This document shows positions 44,501 to 53,001 of a DNA stretch of 64,000 nucleotides, in pieces. The notes beneath the pieces were generated by a model. It did not search any database, was not told the origin of the DNA, and saw only the letters and a list, made by a program, of their open reading frames with translations. How positions within the stretch are numbered: the stretch's first letter is position 1; every line of letters begins with the position of its first letter. The stretch is from JBHFEI01 sp041928815. GTDB taxonomy: Bacteria; Pseudomonadota; Alphaproteobacteria; Rhizobiales; Rhizobiaceae. A program made the translations under genes and the position numbers. The stretch lies in contig NZ_JBHFEI010000010.1 of NCBI RefSeq assembly GCF_041928815.1, positions 1 to 64,000 of the forward strand. The letters are read 5' to 3'.

Positions 44501-44806
44501 CCGCAGCACGGGCGCGCTCCGAGAGGGTCAAGGCGTCCGCACCCATCCGGGGGCCGGCGACCCTGTCGCCATCCTTGTGGCGAAGCGTGTTCTCCATCCC
44601 CTCCAGCGTATCACCACGCGGGATGACAGACCCTACCAGACGCTGGCCGGCTTGACGCAGGCGGTAGCCCGCCTGACGCAACGGCGGAGCCTGCCTCGGC
44701 CGCGCCCGGACATGACAGCGCCGCGACCCCCTGCCTGGCGCCGATCCGCAAGGGAAAACGGCGGCATCGCGCCGGATGTCTCCAGCGAACAAGCGGCGCC
44801 ACCGCG
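44501..44806. other. 306-base gap without a supported gene
   Basis: Nothing firm was found. The minus strand can be read as GDTLEGMENTLRHKDGDRVA and onward over about 60 residues without a start codon or ribosome site; it looks less like random GC-rich shadow than its surroundings, but no family is recognised. Confidence 0.4.
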
Positions 44807-45301
44807 TCAACCCTCGGGATGCCGGTGGATCGGATCGACCCAGTAGACTGCCTCCGGCCTTTCGACCGGGTCGACGTCGGTGATGTTGACGACGACGGCC
44901 TCGTTGTCCGAGCGCACGAGCACGCATTCGAGCACATTGTCCGGATCGGCATTGATCTCCTGGTGCGGAACGTAGGGCGGCACGAAGATGAAATCGCCTG
45001 GACCGGCCTCTGCGACGTATTCCAGCCGGTCGCCCCAGCGCATGCGCGCCTTGCCGCGAACGACGAAGATGACGCTTTCGAGCGCGCCATGATGATGGAC
45101 GCCGGTCTTGGCATTCGGCTCGATCGCCACCGTTCCGGCCCAGATCTTCTGCGCCCCGACCCTCGCATGGTTGATGGCCGCCTGGCGGAACATGCCCGGC
45201 GTCTGCGCCGTGTTCGGGTCAAGCTGGTCCCCCTTGATGACGCGGATGCCGTCATGCTTCCAGCGCTCCGCGCTGTCGTGGGGAGGATGATGGTCGCTCA
45301 T
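44807..45301 (-). CDS. Cupin-domain protein
   Basis: A 164-residue single-domain cupin. GVHHHGALESVIFVVRGKAR carries the first metal-binding motif (two or three His and a Glu), and PPYVPHQEIN carries the last His. The FIFVPPYVPHQEINADPDNV segment is typical of a widespread, uncharacterised cupin group. It may be a small metal-dependent enzyme or a ligand-binding protein. It stands alone; no partner gene suggests its substrate. Confidence 0.83.
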   Translation of the reverse strand: MSDHHPPHDSAERWKHDGIRVIKGDQLDPNTAQTPGMFRQAAINHARVGAQKIWAGTVAIEPNAKTGVHHHGALESVIFVVRGKARMRWGDRLEYVAEAGPGDFIFVPPYVPHQEINADPDNVLECVLVRSDNEAVVVNITDVDPVERPEAVYWVDPIHRHPEG

Positions 45302-45926
45302 GGGCCGCCCTCGTCGTCAATGTCGTGCTACGGGACCCATCCTATCTCCGGCCGCAGCGCACACACAAACGAAATGCGCGTGCAACAGGAACGGGAAGCA
45401 ATCCCGCGGGGGTCGATGCCCCGGCATATCGCACGGCTCCGCCCGAATGGCCATGGGGCGAGACGATCCTCGAGGCCGCACGCCGACGGGCGTGCCGAGG
45501 AGAGGGCGCCATGCGCGGCCCGTCAGGCATCGATCCGGTAATCCGAGGCAGGCGTTCAGGGCGACGCCGGGATACGATGATCGGAAAGGACGGGGAGATC
45601 GGCCGGGAGGGACGGCAGCGACTGCAGCGCGACGCCGGTCCCGATGCCGCAACTCCGGGACAGCTCTGCGAGGCCACGATGCAGGCACTTGTCATATGCT
45701 TCGTGCCGAGACCGGCACGGAACATGTCGAAGGCGCGCGCCAGCTCACGCAAACGATGCCCGTACTCTTTCCACCATATCCAAAAGCAGGAGACCGCCGG
45801 CACCGCCTCGGCTCCGCTTCTCCTCACGGGGATGAGAAAGGGCCGGGCCGCCGCTGGACACCGCGGCAAATCGGGTGGCGGCGGGGGAAATGGCGTGATT
45901 ATCTGCGGCCCGAGAAGGAGACCGCC
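45302..45926. other. 625-base gap without a supported gene
   Basis: No reading frame here has a credible start and composition. The left end contains the promoter region of the cupin gene; the right end contains the ribosome site (AAGGAG at 45915-45920) of the methyltransferase gene. A perfect 7-bp hairpin with a 4-base loop is at 45702-45719. On the minus strand a short stretch (EYGHRLRELARAFDMFRAGL) resembles a coding remnant but has no supporting context. Confidence 0.5.
45702..45719. repeat. Compact hairpin in the gap
   Basis: CGTGCCG at 45702-45708 and CGGCACG at 45713-45719 form a perfect stem with an AGAC tetraloop. Function unknown; could belong to a small RNA or be chance in GC-rich DNA. 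Confidence 0.35.
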
Positions 45927-46808
45927 ATGATCCACACCCCCACGCTGATTTCCGACATCACGCCCGGCGGCGGCGACTACGACACCGTTCGCAGCGTCAT
46001 CGAGCTGCTCACCGAGGACTATCGCGACCAGCCGACGCTGGAAAGGATCGCGGCGCGCGTCGGCGCGACGCCGGCGCAGTTGCAGCGCACCTTCACCCGC
46101 TGGGCCGGGCTGACGCCGAAGGCCTTCCTGCAGGCGGTGACGCTTGACCATGCCAAGCGGCTGCTCGGGCCGGAAAGCCTGCCGCTGCTCGATGCCAGCC
46201 TCGAACTCGGCCTGTCCGGGCCTGGCCGGCTGCACGATCTCTTCGTCACCCACGAGGCGATGTCGCCGGGCGAATGGAAGGCGCGCGGCGACGGACTGAC
46301 GATCCGCTACGGTTTTCATCCCTCGCCCTTCGGCACGGCGCTGGTGATGGCGACGGAACGGGGCCTTGCCGGCCTCGCCTTCGCCGACGAGGGTGGAGAG
46401 GCGGCCTCCTTCGACGACATGGCGCGGCGCTGGCCGAATGCCGCCTATATCGAGGACAGCGCCCGGACCGCGCGCTATGCCGCCCGCATCTTCGAGCCGG
46501 AGAACTGGCGCCCCGATACGCCGCTGCGCGTGGTGCTGATCGGCTCCGACTTCCAGATCCGCGTCTGGGAGGCGCTGCTGAAAATTCCGATGGGCCGCGC
46601 CACCACCTATTCGACCATCGCCAGCGGCATCGGCCAGCCGACGGCATCGCGTGCCGTCGGCGCCGCCGTTGGCCGCAACCCGATCTCTTTCGTCGTGCCC
46701 TGTCACCGGGCGCTCGGCAAGAGCGGCGCGCTCACCGGTTATCACTGGGGCCTGACGCGCAAGCGCGCCATGCTCGGCTGGGAAGCAGGGCAGGTCGCCG
46801 CCGGCTGA
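45927..46808 (+). CDS. HTH - O6-methylguanine-DNA methyltransferase fusion (Ada-like, no N-Ada domain)
   Basis: A 293-residue fusion: an AraC-type helix-turn-helix at about 25-110 (LERIAARVGATPAQLQRTFTRWAGLTP), then a methyltransferase domain at about 125-285 with the active-site pattern FVVPCHRALGKSG, whose Cys takes the methyl group from O6-methylguanine, and GRATTYSTIASGIG for DNA binding. The zinc-bearing N-terminal phosphotriester domain of E. coli Ada is absent, and only one HTH half is canonical. It would repair alkylated DNA and may regulate its own gene. Start at 45927 has AAGGAG 7 bases upstream. Confidence 0.9.
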   Translation: MIHTPTLISDITPGGGDYDTVRSVIELLTEDYRDQPTLERIAARVGATPAQLQRTFTRWAGLTPKAFLQAVTLDHAKRLLGPESLPLLDASLELGLSGPGRLHDLFVTHEAMSPGEWKARGDGLTIRYGFHPSPFGTALVMATERGLAGLAFADEGGEAASFDDMARRWPNAAYIEDSARTARYAARIFEPENWRPDTPLRVVLIGSDFQIRVWEALLKIPMGRATTYSTIASGIGQPTASRAVGAAVGRNPISFVVPCHRALGKSGALTGYHWGLTRKRAMLGWEAGQVAAG

Positions 46809-46817
46809 CCCCGAAAC

Positions 46818-46848
46818 GCGGACGGGCGCGCAAGGGGCGCCCGTCCGC
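46818..46848. terminator. Two-way terminator hairpin
   Basis: GCGGACGGGCGC at 46818-46829 is the perfect reverse complement of GCGCCCGTCCGC at 46837-46848, with a 7-base loop. It sits between the converging methyltransferase gene (stop 46808) and gpmA (stop 46869), where a shared terminator is expected. Stem very strong; U-run absent. Confidence 0.72.
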
Positions 46849-46868
46849 ACGCTTCTGCCGGGAAAAAC

Positions 46869-47504
46869 TCAGTGTGCGCCGGACATGTCGCCGAGCACCT
46901 CTTTCGAGGCTACCGTCGAGTCGGCCTTCAGCCGGTAGACCATCGGCACGCCGGTCGCGAGGTTGACCTTGAGGATCTGCTCGCGGTCGAGCCGGTCGAG
47001 CACCATCAGCAGCGAGCGCAGCGAATTGCCGTGGGCGGCGACGAGCACCGTCTGGCCGGCAAGCACGCGCGGCAGGATCTCGGTCATGTAATAGGGCCAG
47101 ACGCGGGCGCCGGTGTCCTTCAGGCTCTCGCCGCCCGGCGGCGGCACGTCGTAGGAGCGGCGCCAGATATGCACCTGCTCCTCGCCCCATTTCGCCCGCG
47201 CATCGTCCTTGTTCAGGCCGGAAAGGTCGCCGTAGTCGCGCTCGTTCAGCGCCTCGTCGAAGATGGTTTCGAGGTCCGGCTGGCCGACCTTGTCGAGGAT
47301 GATGCGGCAGGTGTGCTGGGCGCGCGTCAGGGCGGAGGTGAAGGCGATGTCGAATTTGATGCCGGTCGCCGCCAGCGCCTCGGCGCCCGTCGTCGCTTCC
47401 TCGACGCCGAGCTCGGTCAGGTCCGGGTCGCGCCAGCCGGTGAAGAGGTTCTTCAGGTTCCATTCGCTCTGGCCGTGACGGACGAGGACGAGGGTGCCGC
47501 TCAT
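46869..47504 (-). CDS. gpmA: 2,3-bisphosphoglycerate-dependent phosphoglycerate mutase
   Basis: A 211-residue glycolytic enzyme interconverting 2- and 3-phosphoglycerate. The phosphohistidine motif LVLVRHGQSEWNLKNLFTGW is at residues 5-24; GESLKDTGARVWPYY and AHGNSLRSLLMVLD carry the second catalytic His and phosphate contacts. It is shorter than the roughly 250-residue E. coli enzyme, as is usual for alphaproteobacteria. It starts 30 bases after dapB in the operon exporter - dapB - gpmA. Confidence 0.95.
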   Translation of the reverse strand: MSGTLVLVRHGQSEWNLKNLFTGWRDPDLTELGVEEATTGAEALAATGIKFDIAFTSALTRAQHTCRIILDKVGQPDLETIFDEALNERDYGDLSGLNKDDARAKWGEEQVHIWRRSYDVPPPGGESLKDTGARVWPYYMTEILPRVLAGQTVLVAAHGNSLRSLLMVLDRLDREQILKVNLATGVPMVYRLKADSTVASKEVLGDMSGAH

Positions 47505-47534
47505 GGGGATGTTCCTCCGGGTTGGGAAAGGGGA

Positions 47535-48347
47535 TCAGGCGAGCCCGAGCACGTCGAGCATCGAATAGAAGCCGGGCTTTTCGTCGCGTGCCCAAAGGGC
47601 CGCCGCGATCGCGCCGCGGGCGAAGATCGCGCGGTCGGTGGCGCTGTGCGACAGCGTCACCTGCTCGCCTTCGCCGGCGAGGATGACGGAATGCTCGCCG
47701 ATGACCGAGCCGCCGCGCAGCGTGGCAAAGCCGATCGTGCCGGGAACCCGCGCGCCGGTGTGGCCGTCGCGCACCCGCACGGAGTGGCCGGCGAGGTCGA
47801 CGCCGCGCCCGTCCGCGGCCTCGCGGCCGAGCAGCAGCGCCGTGCCCGACGGCGCGTCGACCTTGTGCCGGTGGTGCATTTCGAGGATCTCGATGTCCCA
47901 GCCGGCGGCCGGCAGCGCCTTTGCCGCCTGCCGCGTCAGCACGCCGAGGAGGTTGACCCCGAGGCTCATATTGCCGGACTTGACGATGCGGGCATGGCGG
48001 GCGGCGGCGGCGATCCTCGCCTCCTCTTCCGGCCCGCAGCCGGTCGTGCCGATCACATGGACGATGCGGGCCTGCGCCGCGAGGCCGGCAAAGGCGACGG
48101 TCGAGGCCGGCGTGGTGAAGTCGAGCACGCCGTCGGCATGGACGAAGGCCTCGAGCGGCGCGTCGGTGATCGCGACGCCGTTGGCACCGAGGCCTGCCAA
48201 CGCGCCGGCATCGCGGCCAAGGAAGGGCGAGCCCTCGCGCTCGACGGCGGCGTGCAGCACGACGCCCTCCGTCGCCGCGATCGTGCGGACCAGCGTCTGG
48301 CCCATGCGGCCGGCGGCGCCGACCACGACGAGCTTCATCTCTGCCAT
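47535..48347 (-). CDS. dapB: 4-hydroxy-tetrahydrodipicolinate reductase
   Basis: A 270-residue enzyme of the lysine and meso-diaminopimelate pathway. NAD(P)-binding VVGAAGRMGQTLVR is at residues 8-21, and the catalytic region reads EMHHRHKVDAPSGTA near residues 155-169, with the His and Lys that protonate and bind the substrate. KSGNMSLGVN is another family mark. MAEMKLVVVG at 48347 is chosen; MKLV at 48338 is possible. It begins 4 bases after the exporter stop. In related bacteria dapB and gpmA are also neighbours. Confidence 0.95.
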   Translation of the reverse strand: MAEMKLVVVGAAGRMGQTLVRTIAATEGVVLHAAVEREGSPFLGRDAGALAGLGANGVAITDAPLEAFVHADGVLDFTTPASTVAFAGLAAQARIVHVIGTTGCGPEEEARIAAAARHARIVKSGNMSLGVNLLGVLTRQAAKALPAAGWDIEILEMHHRHKVDAPSGTALLLGREAADGRGVDLAGHSVRVRDGHTGARVPGTIGFATLRGGSVIGEHSVILAGEGEQVTLSHSATDRAIFARGAIAAALWARDEKPGFYSMLDVLGLA

Positions 48348-48351
48348 GCTC

Positions 48352-50172
48352 TCATCTTTCTTCCAAGGAGGCCGCTTCGGCCTCGCCCGCCTCGCCGGCG
48401 AGATTGTGCAGGCGAGCGTAAAGGCCGCCGCTGCGCTGCGCAAGCGCCTGATGGGTGCCCTCCTCGACCACGCGGCCGTCCTTCATGACGACGATGCGGT
48501 CGGCATTGACGACGGTCGAGAGGCGATGGGCGATGACGAGGACCGTGCGGCCCTTCATCGCCCGGTCGAGCGCCTTCTGCACGGCGGCTTCCGATTCGGT
48601 GTCGAGCGCCGAGGTCGCCTCGTCGAGCAGCAGGATCGGCGCGTTGCGCACCAGCGCGCGCGCGATCGACAGGCGCTGGCGCTGGCCGCCCGACAGCGTC
48701 ACGCCGTTCTCGCCGACCGGCGTGTCGTAGCCCTGCGGCTGGGCGAGGATGAAATCATGCGCGAAGGCGAGGCGCGCGGCCTGCTCGATCTCGGCATCGC
48801 TCGCATCGGCGCGGCCGTAGCGGATGTTGTCGCGGATCGAGCCCTCGAACAGGTAGGGCTGCTGCGAGACATAGGCGATCGCCGCGCGCAGCGACTGCTT
48901 GGTGACGCCGGAAATGTCCTGCCCGTCGATGAGGATCCGGCCCTCGCCGGGATCGTAGAAGCGCGGGATCAGGCTGATCACCGTCGACTTGCCCGAGCCC
49001 GAGGGGCCGACGAGCGCCGTCGTTCGGCCGCCCTGCGCGGTGAAGCTCACATCCTTCAGAACGTCGTCGCCCTCGCCGTAGGAGAAGCGGACCTGGCGGA
49101 ATTCGATCTCGGCCGCGCCGATCGCAAGCGCCGTCGCGTCCGGATGGTCGCGCTGGTGCGGCACCATGTCGAGGATCTCGTAGATCATCCGCGCATTGAC
49201 GACGGCGCGCTCCAGCTGCACCTGCAGCCTTGCCAGCCGGCGCGCCGGATCGTAGGCCATCAGCAGCGCGGTGACGAAGGCGAAGAAGGCGCCGGGCGCC
49301 ACGTCGTCGTAGATCGAGCGGAAGGCGGCATAGGCGAGCACGCTGGCGATGGCGAAGCCGGCGAAGGTTTCCGTCATCGGCGCGGTGCGCTCGCTCAAAC
49401 GCGCGATGCGGTTCGCCCGGTTCTCCGCCCGGCTGATGATCGCCTCGACCTTGCCTTTCAGCTGGTCCTCCATGGTGAAGGCCTTGACTATCGAGATGCC
49501 CTGGATCGTCTCCTGCATGGCGCCGAGGACGTGGCTGTTGACCTCGACCGATTCGCGCGTCGCCGCGCGCAGCCGGCGCGAGACGTAGCGCAGGCCGATC
49601 AGGAGCGGCGGCGCGATGACGAAGACGATGATCGTCAGCAGCCAGTCCTTGCTGATCATCACGCCGATCAGCGCGACGAGCGTCAGCGCGTCGCGGGCGA
49701 TCGAGGTGACCGTCATGTTGAGCACGTCGCGGATGCCGGTGACGTTCTGGCTGATCTTGGCGGCGAGCTGGGCCGAGCGGTTCTCGTTGAAGAAGCCGAT
49801 GCTCAGCGCCATCAGGTGGCTGTAGAGCCGGCGCTGGTAGCCGGCGACGATGTTGTTGCCGATCTTGGCGAGGATCACCGCCTGGCCGTAGGTGGCGAAG
49901 CCGCGCAGCATGAAGGCGACGAAGATCGAGGCGCAGATGACGAGGACGATGTCGGCGCGCTTGTTGGCGAAAGCCTCGTTGACCACCGCCTCCATGATCC
50001 AGGCGGTGAAGGCAGTGGAGGCGGCGATGACGGCGAGGCAGGCGACGGCGACGAGATAGCCGCGCACATGCTCCCGGCCGTTCTCGGCGACGACGCGCTT
50101 CAGGACGCTGGTGATCGTGCCCGTGTCGACGGAACGCGGCTTTCTGTCGGTCGCTTTCAAAAAGAGGGCCAT
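48352..50172 (-). CDS. ABC exporter, fused permease and ATPase (MsbA-like)
   Basis: A 606-residue half-transporter: six helices in about 45-320 and a nucleotide-binding domain at about 350-595 with GPSGSGKSTVISL, VSQQPYLFEGSIRDNIRYG, LSGGQRQRLSIARAL, ILLLDEATSALD and AHRLSTV. It works as a homodimer in the inner membrane. Members of this group flip lipid A core or other lipids, or export peptides; which one cannot be told. The start MALFLKATDRK is preferred over the ATG at 50214, which would add a non-family leader. Confidence 0.9.
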   Translation of the reverse strand: MALFLKATDRKPRSVDTGTITSVLKRVVAENGREHVRGYLVAVACLAVIAASTAFTAWIMEAVVNEAFANKRADIVLVICASIFVAFMLRGFATYGQAVILAKIGNNIVAGYQRRLYSHLMALSIGFFNENRSAQLAAKISQNVTGIRDVLNMTVTSIARDALTLVALIGVMISKDWLLTIIVFVIAPPLLIGLRYVSRRLRAATRESVEVNSHVLGAMQETIQGISIVKAFTMEDQLKGKVEAIISRAENRANRIARLSERTAPMTETFAGFAIASVLAYAAFRSIYDDVAPGAFFAFVTALLMAYDPARRLARLQVQLERAVVNARMIYEILDMVPHQRDHPDATALAIGAAEIEFRQVRFSYGEGDDVLKDVSFTAQGGRTTALVGPSGSGKSTVISLIPRFYDPGEGRILIDGQDISGVTKQSLRAAIAYVSQQPYLFEGSIRDNIRYGRADASDAEIEQAARLAFAHDFILAQPQGYDTPVGENGVTLSGGQRQRLSIARALVRNAPILLLDEATSALDTESEAAVQKALDRAMKGRTVLVIAHRLSTVVNADRIVVMKDGRVVEEGTHQALAQRSGGLYARLHNLAGEAGEAEAASLEER

Positions 50173-50282
50173 CCCCGGAAAAGAGACTGCGGCAGGATCA
50201 GGGCGCCGCATCAACGAGCGGCTCTATAGTCCTTCGCCGGCGGTTTGGCGAGTCGCGCGCCGTCGGGCGAGAGGCGCGGCGC

Positions 50283-51302
50283 TCAACTTCTCCAGCGCCG
50301 TCCCTCCATTGCAACACCGAAATTGCGCGGCGCCCGGGCAAAGGCGGCGAGCCCGGAAAGTGCTGCCTTCGGATGGGTCATGACGAAGGTCGGCACGCTT
50401 TTCAAAAGCGCGGAATGGGGCGCCTTGTCCTCGAAGGCGATGCGGAATTCCGGCTTCCTCAGCGCGGGAAGGATCTTGAACGGGATGCCGCCGGCAAGGA
50501 AGACGCCGCCGCGTGCCATGAAGATAAGCGCGAAGTCGCCGGCAAGGCGCCCGAGATAGGTGGCGAACAGGGACACGGTCTCGCTGGCGGCGGGGTCCGT
50601 GCCGGCAAAGGCTGCACCGGTCACGGCGGCGGGATCCGTCAGATCCGCCGGCCTGCCGTCGGCGGCGCAGACCGCGTTGTAGATATTGACGATGCCGCGG
50701 CCGCAGAGAAGCTGTTCGCCCGAGATCCGGCCTTCGATCGTCTCGAGATGCGGCCAGATCGCCTCGTCGCGGGCAGAGCGCGGCCCCATGTCGACATGGC
50801 CGCCTTCGCCGGGAACGGGAAGCCAGGAGTGCAGCGCATGGACGAGGCCGGCGACGCCGAGGCCGGTTCCAGGCCCGAGCACGACGCGGGAGGCGGCGGG
50901 CCGGATCGTCCCCGGGCCGATCTGCTCGCGGTCCGCGTCGCCGAGCGCCGCGGCGGCGAGTGCCTGCGCCTCGAAGTCGTTGATGACGAGGATGTCGGCG
51001 AGGTCGAGATTCTTCAGCATCTCCTTCGGCCGTATGACCCAGCCGGCATTGGTCAGCGGAATCGCGTCTCCCTGGATCGGCCCCGCGATCGCCAGGATGG
51101 CCGAGCGCGGCCGGACCGATGTCTTGTCGAGGATCGACACCTGCATCGCCTCGTCGATGCTGGCGAAATCCCCCGTCGGGATCACCGGAAACTGCTTCGG
51201 CTCGGCGAAGGCATCGAGCAGAAGGGCGAAGCGGGCATTGGTGCCGCCGATGTCGCCGATCAGGATCGGAAAGGGGAGATGGACGTCGGAGGCGCTTGCC
51301 AT
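50283..51302 (-). CDS. glk: Glucokinase
   Basis: A 339-residue ASKHA-fold kinase that phosphorylates glucose with ATP. GDIGGTNARFAL at about 16-27 binds phosphate, NDFEAQALAAA near 108 holds the catalytic Asp, LGPGTGLGVAGLV near 142 and PGEGGHVDMGP near 163 bind glucose and ATP, and MARGGVFLAGGIP is the adenosine motif. It is 39 bases downstream of mgsA, a pairing that links glucose entry with the methylglyoxal bypass. Confidence 0.94.
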   Translation of the reverse strand: MASASDVHLPFPILIGDIGGTNARFALLLDAFAEPKQFPVIPTGDFASIDEAMQVSILDKTSVRPRSAILAIAGPIQGDAIPLTNAGWVIRPKEMLKNLDLADILVINDFEAQALAAAALGDADREQIGPGTIRPAASRVVLGPGTGLGVAGLVHALHSWLPVPGEGGHVDMGPRSARDEAIWPHLETIEGRISGEQLLCGRGIVNIYNAVCAADGRPADLTDPAAVTGAAFAGTDPAASETVSLFATYLGRLAGDFALIFMARGGVFLAGGIPFKILPALRKPEFRIAFEDKAPHSALLKSVPTFVMTHPKAALSGLAAFARAPRNFGVAMEGRRWRS

Positions 51303-51341
51303 CGGAATTCCTCGTCGCGGGGTCGGGTCGCGGCTTTATTA

Positions 51342-51722
51342 TCAGAGGGGACGAAAGTCGATCAACTGTTCGGCGGTGGCCCGGTTCAGCGCCATCGGGA
51401 TGTCGTAGACGATCGCGAGACGCATCAGCGCCTTGACGTCGACATCGTGCGGCATCGCCGTCAGCGGGTCGACGAAGAAGATCAGCGCATCGACCTCGCC
51501 GGTCGCGATCAGCGCGCCGATCTGCTGGTCGCCGCCGAGCGGGCCGCTCTTCAGCCGCGCCACGCTGAGGCTCGGGCAGGCCTCCTGCACCCGGCCGCCC
51601 GTCGTGCCGGTGGCGACGATGTCCCAGGCGGACAGCTGGTGCTCATGGGCGCGGGCAAAGGCCGCAAGGTCGTCCTTCTTCTCGTCATGCGCGATCAGCG
51701 CCACGCACCGCCTGCCCGTCAT
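51342..51722 (-). CDS. mgsA: Methylglyoxal synthase
   Basis: A 126-residue enzyme turning dihydroxyacetone phosphate into methylglyoxal and phosphate. The family blocks are IAHDEKKDDL (9-18), ATGTTGGRV, LKSGPLGGDQQIGALI and FFVDPLTAMPHDVDVKAL; the Asp in GGDQQ and the Asp in VDPL are the catalytic residues known for E. coli MgsA. MTGRRCVALIAHD at 51722 is chosen; an ATG 27 bases upstream is also in frame. First gene of mgsA-glk. Confidence 0.95.
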   Translation of the reverse strand: MTGRRCVALIAHDEKKDDLAAFARAHEHQLSAWDIVATGTTGGRVQEACPSLSVARLKSGPLGGDQQIGALIATGEVDALIFFVDPLTAMPHDVDVKALMRLAIVYDIPMALNRATAEQLIDFRPL

Positions 51723-51800
51723 CGGCTGCTTCCTTCTGCCTTCGGGCAAGCCATGCCATATTCTAAATCGATTTGAAATCCCTCAATCCTCGCGGGATGC

Positions 51801-52814
51801 TCAGCGCGGGCGCGGCGTGGGCACCGGCACGTCGGCGGGCTCCGGGGCAGGGGACAGCGCCGTCGCCGTCCGTTCCGCCGCCACCTCGACCGGCGCCGCG
51901 CCACCTCCGACGGCCGGGCTGAGCAGCACGGTGCGGCAGGCCTTCGGCAGGTCGTCGAGCATCACCTGGCGCGGCTTCACCGGCTTTGCGTCCGGGTCCT
52001 TCTTCGGCTTGGCCCAGGGCTCGTCGGTGAACCACCAGGCGAGCGATTTGTCGCAGCCGTCGCCGGCTGCGACCTTCGCCTGCGGCTTGCAGTTCGCCGC
52101 GCCTTCCGGGCAATGCAGGCGGATATGGAAATGCTCGTCGTGGCCGTAGACGGGCCGGACCTTGCCGAGGAGCGCACGGTCGCCCTGCCAGGTGTCGCAC
52201 AGTTTCTTCTTGATCGCCGGATTGACGAAAACGCGCTCGACGTCCGGATAGCTCGCCGCCTGCATGACGAGGCGGGCATGGACCGGCGTCCAGCGCCGGC
52301 TGTCGACCGTCAGGAACTGGTCCTTGCGCAGCATCGAGACGAAGGGCTTGTCCTCGCGCTCCTCCGGCGACAGGCGCCGGTCCGGCATCGGCTGGAACCA
52401 GATGTCGGCGTCGAGGCCGATCTGGTGCGAGGCATGGCCGGTCAGCATCGGCCCGCCGCGCGGCTGCGACAGGTCGCCGATGAGGATGCCCTTGCCCCAG
52501 CCGATCCGCTTCGCGTCCGCCGACAGGCGTTCGAGCAGCGAGACGAGCTCGGGATGGCCCCAGCGCCGGTTGCGCGACAGGCGCATCGCCTGCCAGGTCG
52601 GCCCGTCGGCGGGAAGCGCGACCGCGCCGGCGATGCATCCCTTGGCATAGGAGCCGATCGGCTGCGTCGCCAGCGCCGCCGGCCGCGTCACCGCGCCGAA
52701 GAGCTGCTTCGCCGGTTCCTCCTCCGCGCCCGCCGTCGCCGTCAGGGCGGAAAGAAGCGCAAGCACCGCCGCCGGCCGGCCGAGACGCCGCCCTACCAAA
52801 CCCAGACCTGACAT
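51801..52814 (-). CDS. mepA: Penicillin-insensitive murein endopeptidase
   Basis: A 337-residue periplasmic metallopeptidase that cuts D-Ala-meso-DAP cross-links in peptidoglycan. Signal peptide cleavage is predicted near ATAGA-EEE (about residue 30). The zinc ligands of this LAS-family enzyme are visible in TGHASHQIGLDADIWF near residue 125 and YGHDEHFHIRLHCPE near 223. The C-terminal 60 residues are Ala/Pro-rich and not conserved. Divergent from yejA; 78 bases upstream of mgsA in the same direction. Confidence 0.93.
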   Translation of the reverse strand: MSGLGLVGRRLGRPAAVLALLSALTATAGAEEEPAKQLFGAVTRPAALATQPIGSYAKGCIAGAVALPADGPTWQAMRLSRNRRWGHPELVSLLERLSADAKRIGWGKGILIGDLSQPRGGPMLTGHASHQIGLDADIWFQPMPDRRLSPEEREDKPFVSMLRKDQFLTVDSRRWTPVHARLVMQAASYPDVERVFVNPAIKKKLCDTWQGDRALLGKVRPVYGHDEHFHIRLHCPEGAANCKPQAKVAAGDGCDKSLAWWFTDEPWAKPKKDPDAKPVKPRQVMLDDLPKACRTVLLSPAVGGGAAPVEVAAERTATALSPAPEPADVPVPTPRPR

Positions 52815-53001
52815 CCTGCCCCTTTCCGAGAGCGCCGCGCGCCCGTTTCATCCGCAACGCCATTGCACACGGCCTTTGTGTCAGCCTTGCGGTCACCGGG
52901 AAGTGAGCGGAAAAAACCGGCGGCGCGGCGGCTCAGCCTGTCAAACGCCTGAATTTCCCCTATTGTGTCGATCCTGTTGCAATGCGGCGATGGAGCGAGG
53001 A

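Noticed and set aside
43826..44509. A minus-strand frame over the small membrane protein gene
   Set aside because: Arg/Gly-rich with no ribosome site; the plus-strand gene has a ribosome site and helices.
44501..44806. A possible coding remnant on the minus strand (GDTLEGMENTLRHKDGDRVA)
   Set aside because: No start codon, ribosome site or recognised family, so recorded only as a gap.
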